Positions 8,467 to 17,122 of a stretch of DNA of 64,000 nt are shown piece by piece; the first letter of the stretch is position 1; each line of letters begins with the position of its first letter. The DNA comes from Ensifer adhaerens. GTDB lineage: Bacteria > Pseudomonadota > Alphaproteobacteria > Rhizobiales > Rhizobiaceae. The notes under the pieces were generated by a model. That model worked only from the letters and a program-made list of their open reading frames with translations. It ran no database searches and was not told where the DNA came from. The stretch lies in assembly GCF_013283195.1 (NCBI RefSeq), contig NZ_JABEKT010000001.1, positions 2,142,509 through 2,206,508 of the forward strand, in the 5' to 3' direction. Made by a program: the position numbers and the translations under genes.

Positions 8467-8967
8467 ATGACAAAAATCTGGAAGGAAACCGGTTTCGTCA
8501 GCGACGATCCCTGGATCATCGAAAACGAGGAAACCAAGGCCGGTTCGAACGAAAAGGCGATCCTCGGTCTCGATGCGTTTCTCGCCAAGGTGGCTGAGAC
8601 GGATGAGGTTGGCTTGGGGGTTGTCGTTGCTCCGGCGGATGACGTGACCAAACTGCAGCCCTATCTCGATCGCATCGCGCTGGTCGCCGTCGCATTCCCG
8701 GCTTTCAATGACGGGCGGGCATTCAGCCATGCGTCGCTGTTGCGCGCGCGGCTTGGTTTTGCCGGTGAGGTAAGGGCAGTCGGAGACGTCCTGATCGATC
8801 AGATCCCGTTGATGCTGCGTTGCGGTATCGATAGTTTCGCGGTAACCAATGGAACGGCCCTGAAGCGTCTGACGGAGGGCCGGTTGCCGGGTATCGCCAA
8901 TCATTATCAGCCGACGGCGCGACCCTCTGCAGACGCCAGATCCTATAGCTGGCGGCGTGTTTCTTGA
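8467..8967 (+). CDS. DUF934 protein of the sulfite assimilation operon
   Basis: A 166-residue protein matching DUF934, typically encoded beside cysI and/or cysH. The family signature is visible as NDGRAFSHASLLRARLGFAG then EVRAVGDVLIDQIPLMLRCG. It lies 17 bases downstream of cysI with a GGAACGG element before the ATG. No catalytic motif is evident. No cysH (APS/PAPS reductase) gene is present in this window, so that step must be encoded elsewhere. Confidence 0.87.
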   Translation: MTKIWKETGFVSDDPWIIENEETKAGSNEKAILGLDAFLAKVAETDEVGLGVVVAPADDVTKLQPYLDRIALVAVAFPAFNDGRAFSHASLLRARLGFAGEVRAVGDVLIDQIPLMLRCGIDSFAVTNGTALKRLTEGRLPGIANHYQPTARPSADARSYSWRRVS

Positions 8968-9114
8968 ATGTTGTGCTGACCGCGACAGTGTGAAGCACGC
9001 CGAATTGCGCGAAAGCGACTATATTTGGAAGGGATTTCCTTCCCGTTGAGCGCGGCTTGGAATATCCGCTTATTGTTGATAGACAGGGTCATCATTTACA
9101 GGACTGTAGCCACG

Positions 9115-9927
9115 ATGAATGCTCCGGCAAAAACGGAAGATTTCGCGATCCAGGCACCAGCAGGTGTCTTCGTCGAGACGGTGACGAGCGTCACTCACTA
9201 TACGGATCGGCTCTTCCGCTTCCGAATGACCCGTCCTGCGGAGTTCCGCTTCCGCTCTGGCGAATTCGCGATGATTGGTTTGATGGTCGGGGACAAACCC
9301 GTCTATCGCGCCTACTCGATCGCAAGCCCTGCCTGGGACGAGGAACTCGAATTCTTCTCGATCAAGGTTCCCGATGGCCCGCTGACGTCGCATCTGCAGG
9401 CGATCAAGCCGGGCGACAAGGTGCTGATGCGCAAGAAACCGACCGGCACGCTGGTTCTGGATGCGCTCGTTCCCGGCCGCCGGCTCTACATGTTCTCGAC
9501 CGGCACCGGCATTGCGCCTTTTGCCAGCCTGATCCGCGACCCCGAGACCTATGAGAAGTTCGAGGAGGTCATCCTCACGCACACCTGCCGTGACGTGGCC
9601 GAACTGAAATACGGCTTCGATCTCGTGGACGAGATTCGCAACCACGAATTCCTGAACGAGATTGTCGGTGACAAGCTTCGCCACTATGCGACGGTGACGC
9701 GCGAGGACTACCCGTTCAAGGGCCGGGTGACCGACCTGATGGTCAACGGCAAGTTCTTCGCCGATCTTGGTCTTCCGCCGCTCGATCCGGCGATCGACCG
9801 CGGCATGATCTGCGGCTCGACGGCGATGTTGAAGGACACCAAGGAGATCCTCGAGGCGGCAGGCCTGACCGAGGGCGCTAACAACAAGCCGGCCGAGTTC
9901 GTCATCGAACGGGCTTTCGTCGGCTAA
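9115..9927 (+). CDS. fpr: Ferredoxin--NADP+ reductase
   Basis: A 270-residue FAD enzyme passing electrons between NADP(H) and ferredoxin or flavodoxin. The FAD motif RAYSIAS, the NADP-binding FSTGTGIAPFASL and the late CGSTAML motif are present, and the terminal VIERAFVG is typical of the bacterial Fpr subclass. The ATG at 9115 (MNAPAKTEDF) fits the family; the frame is open further upstream, but that extension has no family resemblance. It follows the cys operon by about 150 bases that include a small GGAAGG/CCTTCC hairpin (9027-9043), so it may have its own promoter. It probably feeds the CysI reductase. Confidence 0.93.
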   Translation: MNAPAKTEDFAIQAPAGVFVETVTSVTHYTDRLFRFRMTRPAEFRFRSGEFAMIGLMVGDKPVYRAYSIASPAWDEELEFFSIKVPDGPLTSHLQAIKPGDKVLMRKKPTGTLVLDALVPGRRLYMFSTGTGIAPFASLIRDPETYEKFEEVILTHTCRDVAELKYGFDLVDEIRNHEFLNEIVGDKLRHYATVTREDYPFKGRVTDLMVNGKFFADLGLPPLDPAIDRGMICGSTAMLKDTKEILEAAGLTEGANNKPAEFVIERAFVG

Positions 9928-9967
9928 CGGGCGACAAGAGACGAAACATCATCGCAACATCTTGAAG

Positions 9968-9992
9968 GGCGCATCACCGGATGCGCCTTTTT
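9968..9992 (+). terminator. Rho-independent terminator after fpr
   Basis: A perfect 8-bp stem, GGCGCATC (9968-9975) and GATGCGCC (9980-9987), closes a 4-base ACCG loop and is followed by five T. It marks the end of the cys/fpr unit. Confidence 0.92.
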
Positions 9993-10050
9993 CGCATCTG
10001 TGCCACAGTCGCGACCGGAGGACGAGCTATGCGTTTCCGGAAGCTCCGCT

Positions 10051-10062
10051 CTGATCAATCAG
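10051..10062. promoter_or_regulatory. Candidate GntR operator upstream of the CoA-transferase gene
   Basis: CTGATCAATCAG is an inverted repeat (CTGAT and ATCAG around 2 bases), 144 bases before the CoA-transferase start. The same half-sites and spacing recur as CTGATATATCAG just before the gntR gene at 12348-12359. FadR/GntR-family proteins bind short dyads of this type. Shared control of the two genes is inferred. Confidence 0.5.
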
Positions 10063-10206
10063 CGTACCGGCGGCTGGCATCAGGCACTATCGTTCCCCTA
10101 GCATTTTGACATGGTGCGCGACCGTAACCAGCCGGAACGAGCGCACCAATAAAAGCGTCCGTGCCGGAGATGTTCCGGCGATGGCGGACCTTGCAGGGAG
10201 TGGCTG

Positions 10207-11709
10207 ATGAGCCTTGAAACCAGAATTCGCCGCAAGTCGTTGCATGACCGGATCGTCACGCCTGAGACGGCGGCGGCGCTGATCAAGGACGGCATGACGA
10301 TCGGCATGAGCGGCTTTACCAAGGCTGGCGATGCGAAAGCCGTGCCGCTGGCCATGGCGCAGCGGGCGGCTAAGGAGAAGTTTCGCATCACCCTGATGAC
10401 CGGAGCGTCGCTCGGGCACGACATCGACAAGATGCTGACGGAGGCGGGCGTTCTTGCGCGCCGCCTGCCGTTCCAATCCGATCCCGTGCTGCGCGCTGCC
10501 ATCAATCGCGGCGAAGTCATGTTCATCGACCAGCATCTCTCTGAAACGGTCGAGCAGCTCCGCTCCGGCCAGATCAGCCCGATCGATTATGCCGTCGTCG
10601 AGGCGGTGGCGATTACCGAGGACGGTGGCATCGTGCCTTCGACGTCGGTCGGCAACTCCGCAAGCTTTGCGATCCTCGCCAGGAAAGTGATCGTCGAGCT
10701 CAATCTCAGCCACAGCCCGGAGCTCGAGGGGCTGCATGACATCTACATTCCGGCCAAGCGACCGTCGCGCACGCCGATCCCGGTCGTCGCCTGCGACAGC
10801 CGCGTCGGCTCACCCTATATTCCGATCGATCCGGACAAGATTGCAGCGATCGTTATCACCGAAAAGCAGGACAGCGCCGCGCGCATCTCGCCACCGGATG
10901 CCGAGACCATCTCGATCGCCGGGCACCTCATCGACTTCCTTCAGGACGAAGTGCGCAAGGGTCGGCTCGACATGACGCTGAACCCGTTGCAGGCGGGTAT
11001 CGGCGTCATAGCGAATTCGGTCTTGAGTGGCCTCGTCGACAGCCCGTTCCACGATCTGCGCATGTACAGCGAAGTGCTGCAGGACAGCACCTTCGAGCTT
11101 TTCGAGGCCGGCAAGCTGAGCTTCGCCTCGGCGGCGTCGATGACGCTCAGCAGCACCTGGGCCGATCGGGTCTTCCGCAATATCCGCGCCTACAAGGACA
11201 AGGTGATCCTGCGGCCACAGGAGGTGAGCAACCATCCGGAGATCATCCGCCGCCTCGGTGTCATAGGCATCAACACCGCGCTCGAGTTCGACATCTATGG
11301 CAACGTCAACTCGACCCATGTCGGCGGTACCGACATGATGAACGGCATCGGTGGCTCCGGTGACTTTGCCCGCAATGCGTTCCTGTCGATCTTTGTTGCG
11401 AAATCGGTTGCCAAGGGCGGCGCGATCTCGTCCGTGGTGCCGATGGTTTCCCATGTGGATCACACCGAACACGATGTCGATATTCTGGTCACCGAGCATG
11501 GGCTCGCCGATCTGCGCGGCCTTGCGCCGCGCGAGCGCGCGCCGTTGATCATCCGCAATTGTTGCCACCCGGCCTATCGCGAGTTGCTGGCGGATTATTT
11601 CAAGCGCGCCGTGGCAACACGGGCAGGGCAGACGCCGCATATCCTGGAGGAAGCCTTCGACTGGCACGTGCGCCGACTGAAGACGGGCAGCATGCTGCCG
11701 GGTGCCTGA
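10207..11709 (+). CDS. Succinyl-CoA:acetate CoA-transferase / acetyl-CoA hydrolase family
   Basis: A 500-residue enzyme of the Cat1/AarC/ScpC group of class I CoA-transferases, exchanging CoA between succinyl-CoA and acetate (or propionate). E289 in MYSEVLQD aligns with the catalytic glutamate of AarC, and GNVNSTHVGGTDMMNGIGG followed by SGDFARNA is the family's oxyanion/CoA-binding signature (glycines near residue 382). A Shine-Dalgarno AGGGAG precedes the ATG. The gene stands alone, convergent with a GntR regulator and separated from it by 4 bases, with a matching operator upstream. The exact acyl pair is not determined by the sequence. Confidence 0.88.
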   Translation: MSLETRIRRKSLHDRIVTPETAAALIKDGMTIGMSGFTKAGDAKAVPLAMAQRAAKEKFRITLMTGASLGHDIDKMLTEAGVLARRLPFQSDPVLRAAINRGEVMFIDQHLSETVEQLRSGQISPIDYAVVEAVAITEDGGIVPSTSVGNSASFAILARKVIVELNLSHSPELEGLHDIYIPAKRPSRTPIPVVACDSRVGSPYIPIDPDKIAAIVITEKQDSAARISPPDAETISIAGHLIDFLQDEVRKGRLDMTLNPLQAGIGVIANSVLSGLVDSPFHDLRMYSEVLQDSTFELFEAGKLSFASAASMTLSSTWADRVFRNIRAYKDKVILRPQEVSNHPEIIRRLGVIGINTALEFDIYGNVNSTHVGGTDMMNGIGGSGDFARNAFLSIFVAKSVAKGGAISSVVPMVSHVDHTEHDVDILVTEHGLADLRGLAPRERAPLIIRNCCHPAYRELLADYFKRAVATRAGQTPHILEEAFDWHVRRLKTGSMLPGA

Positions 11710-11713
11710 CCGC

Positions 11714-12337
11714 CTACTCCTGCGCCAGGTAGGTCATCAGGGCTGACATCGCCGCCGCCGCACCCTCGGCGTCGGCAGACGCGATCGCGTCGATCACCCT
11801 GATGTGGCGCTCGACCGATCCGCGCATTCGCTCGACGGACGCTGCGGCAAACCAGATGCGCCGGGCATGCGTCTGCAGTGGCGCAAGAGCCGCCGTCAGG
11901 AACCTGTTGGGGCAGACTTCCTCCATCAGTTCGTCGAAGACCTTGTCGGCCACCAGGAAGCCTTCCATGTCAGCAGCGTCTGCGCATCGGCTCATTTCCG
12001 CGGCGCATTCCTTCATTGCGCGCCGTGCATCCGTGGTGGCGTGTTCCGCGACCAAGGCGGCTGCAAGCGGCTCCAGCTTCTGGCGAGTTTGCACCACATG
12101 CGCGCGATCGTCCGGCCCGATCGTCGTTATCTGCAGTCCGATGCGCGGACGGACTTCCATCAGTTCCTGCCAGGCAAGCTTCTGGATGGCCTCGCGCACC
12201 GGCGTGCGGCCATGGCCGGCAAGTTCGATCAGTTGTCTTTCCGTCAGCAACATGCCGGGCTCAAGCTTGAGCGTAACGATCAGCCGCTCAAGAGCGAGAT
12301 AGGCGAGGTGGGCCTGGGAGTGAACTGACATGTGCAT
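11714..12337 (-). CDS. GntR-family (FadR/FCD subfamily) transcriptional regulator
   Basis: A 207-residue repressor-type protein. The N-terminal winged helix is typical of GntR (LKLEPGMLLTERQLIELAGH, then RTPVREAIQKL), and the C-terminal ~125 residues form an all-helical FCD ligand domain with metal-site-like His residues (HATTDARR, ERHIRVIDAI). It converges on the CoA-transferase gene. A perfect 14-bp palindrome sits 10 bases before its start codon, which suggests autoregulation, and a related dyad lies upstream of the CoA-transferase. The ligand is probably a small carboxylate or acyl-CoA; that is inference. M3 (12331) is an alternative start. Confidence 0.87.
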   Translation of the reverse strand: MHMSVHSQAHLAYLALERLIVTLKLEPGMLLTERQLIELAGHGRTPVREAIQKLAWQELMEVRPRIGLQITTIGPDDRAHVVQTRQKLEPLAAALVAEHATTDARRAMKECAAEMSRCADAADMEGFLVADKVFDELMEEVCPNRFLTAALAPLQTHARRIWFAAASVERMRGSVERHIRVIDAIASADAEGAAAAMSALMTYLAQE

Positions 12338-12346
12338 CCCACAGTT

Positions 12347-12360
12347 TCTGATATATCAGA
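12347..12360. promoter_or_regulatory. Perfect palindrome, candidate GntR autoregulatory operator
   Basis: TCTGATATATCAGA is a perfect 14-bp palindrome ending 10 bases before the divergently read gntR start. Its CTGAT-N2-ATCAG core matches the dyad at 10051-10062. The location over the leader or promoter of gntR fits repression of its own gene. It could also affect the ferric-reductase gene 230 bases to the right. Confidence 0.6.
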
Positions 12361-12591
12361 GCGTGTCATGTTTTCAGTTTAATGGCAAACGAACTCATGG
12401 CTGCTAATCAGGAATGATTACACTGATCGAAGTGGTAGCCATGGAACGGTAAAAGCCTCAGATTTCAACGGCCTGAATAAATTTGGCTTGCCGCCCGTTC
12501 GAGGGTTGAATGGTGTTGACGAAGAGGAAGCTGCTTGTCAGTCTTCTCTAAAAAGAGCGTCAGACATCGGCGTTGAGGGGCTTGGCTAAAG

Positions 12592-13845
12592 GTGGGTGCG
12601 TTTCTGGTCTGGTCGCTGATTGTTTTTGCGGGTCTGCTTGCCGTCCCGGCAGTCAGCCATACGAACGCGCAGACGACGTTCTCGCTGATGGCCTCCTCGA
12701 TGGCTTTCGTCGGTATGGGCATCGCGCAGTTCATGGCGGCACGCCCGCCGGTCATCGAGCCGTTGTTCGGCGGGCTTGACCGCATTTATCACCTTCACCG
12801 CAAGATCGGCATCAGTGTGCTGGTGCTTATCCTTGTCCACTATTTCCTGACGCCAGATTTCAAGGGGCTGTCATTCACCAGTGGACTGAACCAGCTTGCC
12901 GCCTCCGCCGGGAAGTATGCGTTCTACGGGCTTGTCATTCTGCTTGTTCTCAGCCTCGTCAAAATCATCCCAAAGACGAAGATCAAGATTCCCTACCACC
13001 TCTGGCGCTATACCCATCGCTTCATCGGCCTGCTGTTCGTCCTTGTCGCGTTCCACCAGATGTTCATCAAGCGTCCCTATGACAGCACCGCTCTGCTTGC
13101 GGTGTATCTCAATGTGTTCGCAGCACTCGGGATCCTGAGTTATGCCTATACGCAGCTTCTGCCTTGGCTGAGGACCCGTCGATACGACGTTTCCGAGGTG
13201 GTGAGGCACGATGGAGCGACGATCATTTCGGCGCGGCCAAAAGGTCGGGCGCTGCGGGCCAAACCCGGGCAGTTCGGTTTCCTGCGTGTGTTGAAGACTG
13301 GCCTGCGCGAGCCGCATCCCTTCACCATTGCCGGCATCGATGGCGACGGCACGGTGTGCTTCGCCATCAAGCCGCTCGGTGATTATACGCAGGCCCTGCG
13401 GGATAGCGTTGCCGTTGGCGACCGGCTGAAGCTCGAAGGCGGATACGGTCATTTCAATCATCGACGCGGCGCCAGGAAGCAGATCTGGCTTGCCGGAGGC
13501 ATCGGGGTCACGCCGTTCCTCGCCATGGCCCGCCATTTGACCGGCGGCGAGGGGCAGGACATCCACATGGTCTATTGCGTACGCGACCGAAAGGAAGCGA
13601 TCGGCCTTGAAACCTTCGAGGCGCAGGCGGAAAAGCTCGGCAACTTCAGCTTCGTGCTGCACGATTCGGCCACGGACGGGCGGCTTGATGCGGCCAAACT
13701 GGCGGCGGGCAGTCTCATCGATCCGGGCGAGGCCGACCTTTGGTTCTGCGGTCCGGCACCGCTGAGGGAGGCGATCGTCAAGGGCTTGAAAGAGCTTGGA
13801 AAGAAGCCGCTCCGCGTGGAGTTCGAACAGTTTCAGTTTCGATAG
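12592..13845 (+). CDS. Ferric-reductase-like transmembrane flavocytochrome (COG4097 type)
   Basis: A 417-residue membrane protein. About six hydrophobic helices occupy residues 1-190, with two His pairs spaced as in di-haem b ferric reductases/NOX: H69 and H83, then H142 and H155. The cytoplasmic C-terminal half has the FAD motif HPFTIAG (about 242-248), the NAD(P)H-binding LAGGIGVTPF (about 300-309) and FCGPAPLRE. It should move electrons from NAD(P)H across the inner membrane. The GTG at 12592 is the first usable start after an in-frame stop at 12574, with GAGGGG upstream, and it keeps helix 1. It is the first gene of the cytochrome/OmpA/caspase unit, 39 bases before the cytochrome gene; an electron-donor role to that protein is inference. 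Confidence 0.85.
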   Translation: MGAFLVWSLIVFAGLLAVPAVSHTNAQTTFSLMASSMAFVGMGIAQFMAARPPVIEPLFGGLDRIYHLHRKIGISVLVLILVHYFLTPDFKGLSFTSGLNQLAASAGKYAFYGLVILLVLSLVKIIPKTKIKIPYHLWRYTHRFIGLLFVLVAFHQMFIKRPYDSTALLAVYLNVFAALGILSYAYTQLLPWLRTRRYDVSEVVRHDGATIISARPKGRALRAKPGQFGFLRVLKTGLREPHPFTIAGIDGDGTVCFAIKPLGDYTQALRDSVAVGDRLKLEGGYGHFNHRRGARKQIWLAGGIGVTPFLAMARHLTGGEGQDIHMVYCVRDRKEAIGLETFEAQAEKLGNFSFVLHDSATDGRLDAAKLAAGSLIDPGEADLWFCGPAPLREAIVKGLKELGKKPLRVEFEQFQFR

Positions 13846-13884
13846 CAGTTTAATTGAAGATTTTTCGATTGAGGGAGTACGGCC

Positions 13885-16800
13885 ATGCGCGGTCTGCGTG
13901 AAATGCGAGCAAGCGTCTCGTCAAGTGCCGGCATCCGCACGAGGAACGGATTGGTATTGATTGCCGGTCTGCTCACCGCCACGCTCTGTCCCGGCGCCGC
14001 ATCGGCGCGCGACGCTTTTGCCGAGGACGCCTTCTCGACCTACAAGGCGAATGTCGGGAACGGCAAATACATATTCAACGCAGCCGGCTGCGGCGCCTGC
14101 CACGGATCGGGCGATGAAACCGAGCTTTTGTCCGGCGGCATGGAGATGAACACGGCGATCGGAACCTTCTATGCGCCGAACATCTCGAACCATGCCAACG
14201 GTATCGGCGGCTGGAGCAATGCCCAGTTTCTCAATGCGGTGATGGTCGGGCTCGACCGCGACGGCAACAATCTCTATCCGGTCATGCCCTATACGTCCTA
14301 TGGCGGGATGAGGCCGGAGGACGTGCTTGATATCAAAGCCTATGTCGAGACCTTGCCGCCGTCGGATGCGGCCTCCAAGGAACATGAGATCGCTTTTCCC
14401 TTTAGTCGACAAACGACGATAACTCTATGGAAACGCAGCAATTTCAACGTTCAGGCCTATCAGCCGCGCGAAGAGACGCAGATGGAGCGCGGGCGCTATC
14501 TGGTTGAAAATGTCGGCGGCTGCGGCGACTGTCATACGCCGCGCACGACCACCTACGGGCTCGATCTGGAACGCGCATATCAGGGCGAGAAGGGGCTGAC
14601 GGGTGCGGTCGCGCCCGATATCGGCAAGGCGAAGATGGCGGGTCTGGCCGCGCCCGAAGTCTTTACCACGGGCCTGATCGGCGAAGGCAAGAAGCTGTCC
14701 GGCGCACCGATCAGCGATCCCGTCATGCGACGCATCGTCAAGGGACTTTCGGCGCTCAGCGACGATGATCGTCGCGCGATCTACGCGTTCCTGTCCGATC
14801 GCGAGGTCAAGGCGCCGGCACCGGTGGCGCAATCTGTCACGGCAGTCTGCAAGGAGACCACCGCCTCGACGGCGTTCTCTGGCGACAATGCAGCACTCGC
14901 CCAACAGGCGGATGCATTCATCGGCAAGTATTGCCGCAACTGCCATGGTCCCGGCGAGAGTTCGCAGGGCAGCTACCCCGCAGGCGAACTGACGTCGATC
15001 GCCGCCGATGCCAATTTCGTCACGCCGGGCAATGCCGCGAAATCACGCCTCTTCACCTCGGTCACGAGCGGCCGCATGCCGCTTGGCAAGCGACCAACGG
15101 ATGAAGAGGTCAAGGTGCTCGAAGACTGGATCAATTCGCTCAGTGAAAAGAACCTGCCGCAGACGGCGGCCGCCAAGCCGGATCGATCGCGCCCGATGCT
15201 GTCCTACGACCAGTTCGTCGAAGCGGCGCTCAAGGATATCTCCAAGGTCAGCGCACTCGATCGTCGGCACGTGCGCTACTTCTCTTACCGCGACCAATAT
15301 AACGGCATGATGGGTTGCGAAGACGACGCCACGTTCATGAAGCGGATGGATGTGCTGGCGGGTGGCTTCAAGAAGTTGCTGAACTCCTTGTCTTATGGTC
15401 CGAAGCTGGTGGTGCCGGCGGAGGTGGACGGCACCAATGGCCTGCTCGTGCGGGTCGATCTGCGAGACTTGCAGTGGGATACCGCCGACTATGATTTCCT
15501 GGTCAAGCGCTACTTCTATGGCGTCGATCCGAAGAGCGATGCCTCGCTTCAGGCGCTGTCCACCGAGATGCAGACGCAGCTGCCGATAATGCGCATCGAC
15601 TGGTTCATGAGCAATGGCGCCCGGCCGGAGATTTACAACAGGCTGATGAAGTTGCCGACGCATATCCGAGAACTGGAAACGCGCTTCAAGATCGATGTGG
15701 ACGACAACATCAGGCGGCGCAATGTTCTGCGGGCCGGATTTGCGGATGGCTCCTCTGGTGTTTCGGACCACAACCGCATGCTTGAGCGGCACGATATGCC
15801 GTTTGGCGGATACTATTGGAAATCCTACGATTTCGCTGGTGATCTCGGCAAACAGGTGCTGAAGCGTTTCCCGCATGGGCCCAAGGAACTGGGCACGCTC
15901 GATGCCGGTCTGGTGCCGTTTGAGCACGATGGCGGGGAAATGATCTTTTCGCTGCCCAACGGCTTGCAGGGCTATTACCTGTCGACCGCGGCAGGAAAAC
16001 AGCTCGATGTCGGGCCCACCACCATCGTTTCGTTCCGCGAGCGGCCGATAGGCAAGGGGGTCGAGATCGTCAATGCCCGCTCCTGCTTCGATTGTCATGC
16101 CGATGGCATTCTGTCGAAGCGTGATCAGTTGCGCGACCACATCGCCACGTCGACGCTGTTCAGCAAGGACCAGCAGGATGTGCTGCTGGCGATGTATGTG
16201 AAACAGGCGGAGCTGGACGAGGCCTATCGCAAGGATCGCGAGCGCTTCGTCGGGGCTCTGCAGAAATTGGAAGTAACCGAACCGACACCGGACGGCGGAC
16301 TGCAGAGCAAGCACGCGCCCGGCGACGCGGAGATCGTCACCTATTTCGCCGACAAGTATGAAGACGAACTCGACTTCGACGGTCTGGCGGCTGAATTCGA
16401 CATGACGCCGCAGCAGTTTTCCGAAGCGGTCAAGCGCGTGACGGATGTGAATGTGCTGCGTCTCGGGCTGGATTGGGTCACGACGCTGGAGGCCGGCGGA
16501 ACTGTTCCGCGCAACGAGGTCGAACAGCAATATGCCCTGTTGCTGGAGCCGCTCACCCAGCGTCGCGCCCTCGATACCGGCTTGATCGTGGTCGCCGGCG
16601 ACGGACTGCAGCCGGAGGCAATGCCGCAGTCTGTGGCCGCGGCGGTTCCGGACTACCGCAAACAGGAGGCGACGGACGGCAGCAAGCTGGAGCTCGCGTT
16701 GAAGGTGCCGACGACGACGGCCAAGGTCGGCGACCAACTATCGTTCGAGCTCAGCGCCAATCAGGCCTGCGAATTGCAGATCCTCTATGTCGAGGAAAAC

Positions 16801-17112
16801 GGCAATGTCGAAGTCATCCCGGACGAGATGATCGGCAACACGACGCTGCAGCCCGGCGAACCCAGACTGATCCCGCAGCCCGGGACCGGCACGCTGACCT
16901 TCGATACGGCAGCGCCCGCTGAAACAATGCTTGCCTTCTGCCGGGTCGGTGGCCTGGCGGAGCAGAAGCTCACGCTGGAGAAAGCACGCCAATACGTCGC
17001 CCAATCGAAGTTGCCGCCGACGCGTGGGCTGGCGGTCAACCTCGCCAAGAAGGCGCGGGCGGACAACGGCGCGAGCAGCGTGCAGATGGTAACTTTCGAG
17101 ATCAAGGAATAG
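13885..17112 (+). CDS. Exported tetrahaem c-type cytochrome with C-terminal DUF4384-like domain
   Basis: A 1075-residue protein with an N-terminal signal/anchor (hydrophobic about 23-40, then ASA-R). It has four haem c sites: C69-GA-C72-H73, C213-GD-C216-H217, C350-RN-C353-H354 and C734-FD-C737-H738. The first two sit in class I cytochrome domains like those of membrane dehydrogenase cytochrome subunits. The third resembles planctomycete-type cytochrome domains (SRLFTSVTSGRMP). A long unrecognised region (about 440-720) follows, then the fourth haem (ARSCFDCHADGI). The last ~130 residues (from ELALKVPTTTAKVGDQLSFE) form a beta domain resembling DUF4384 that is also seen in the two caspase homologues downstream. 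A GAGGGAG ribosome site precedes the ATG. The function is unknown; electron transfer in the periplasm is likely. Confidence 0.82.
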   Translation: MRGLREMRASVSSSAGIRTRNGLVLIAGLLTATLCPGAASARDAFAEDAFSTYKANVGNGKYIFNAAGCGACHGSGDETELLSGGMEMNTAIGTFYAPNISNHANGIGGWSNAQFLNAVMVGLDRDGNNLYPVMPYTSYGGMRPEDVLDIKAYVETLPPSDAASKEHEIAFPFSRQTTITLWKRSNFNVQAYQPREETQMERGRYLVENVGGCGDCHTPRTTTYGLDLERAYQGEKGLTGAVAPDIGKAKMAGLAAPEVFTTGLIGEGKKLSGAPISDPVMRRIVKGLSALSDDDRRAIYAFLSDREVKAPAPVAQSVTAVCKETTASTAFSGDNAALAQQADAFIGKYCRNCHGPGESSQGSYPAGELTSIAADANFVTPGNAAKSRLFTSVTSGRMPLGKRPTDEEVKVLEDWINSLSEKNLPQTAAAKPDRSRPMLSYDQFVEAALKDISKVSALDRRHVRYFSYRDQYNGMMGCEDDATFMKRMDVLAGGFKKLLNSLSYGPKLVVPAEVDGTNGLLVRVDLRDLQWDTADYDFLVKRYFYGVDPKSDASLQALSTEMQTQLPIMRIDWFMSNGARPEIYNRLMKLPTHIRELETRFKIDVDDNIRRRNVLRAGFADGSSGVSDHNRMLERHDMPFGGYYWKSYDFAGDLGKQVLKRFPHGPKELGTLDAGLVPFEHDGGEMIFSLPNGLQGYYLSTAAGKQLDVGPTTIVSFRERPIGKGVEIVNARSCFDCHADGILSKRDQLRDHIATSTLFSKDQQDVLLAMYVKQAELDEAYRKDRERFVGALQKLEVTEPTPDGGLQSKHAPGDAEIVTYFADKYEDELDFDGLAAEFDMTPQQFSEAVKRVTDVNVLRLGLDWVTTLEAGGTVPRNEVEQQYALLLEPLTQRRALDTGLIVVAGDGLQPEAMPQSVAAAVPDYRKQEATDGSKLELALKVPTTTAKVGDQLSFELSANQACELQILYVEENGNVEVIPDEMIGNTTLQPGEPRLIPQPGTGTLTFDTAAPAETMLAFCRVGGLAEQKLTLEKARQYVAQSKLPPTRGLAVNLAKKARADNGASSVQMVTFEIKE

Positions 17113-17122
17113 CGCTAAAGCA

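Noticed and set aside
7130-8473. 447-codon minus-strand frame inside cysI
   Set aside because: It is antisense to the siroheme reductase and lacks any domain.
9027-9043. GGAAGG/CCTTCC hairpin before fpr as a terminator of the cys operon
   Set aside because: The stem is short, with no T tract; at most a weak structure, and fpr may still be co-transcribed.
15043-16737. 564-codon open frame on the minus strand inside the tetrahaem cytochrome gene
   Set aside because: It is antisense to a gene with clear haem motifs, its translation is rich in Arg/His/Leu without any domain, and GC-rich coding DNA commonly leaves such frames open.
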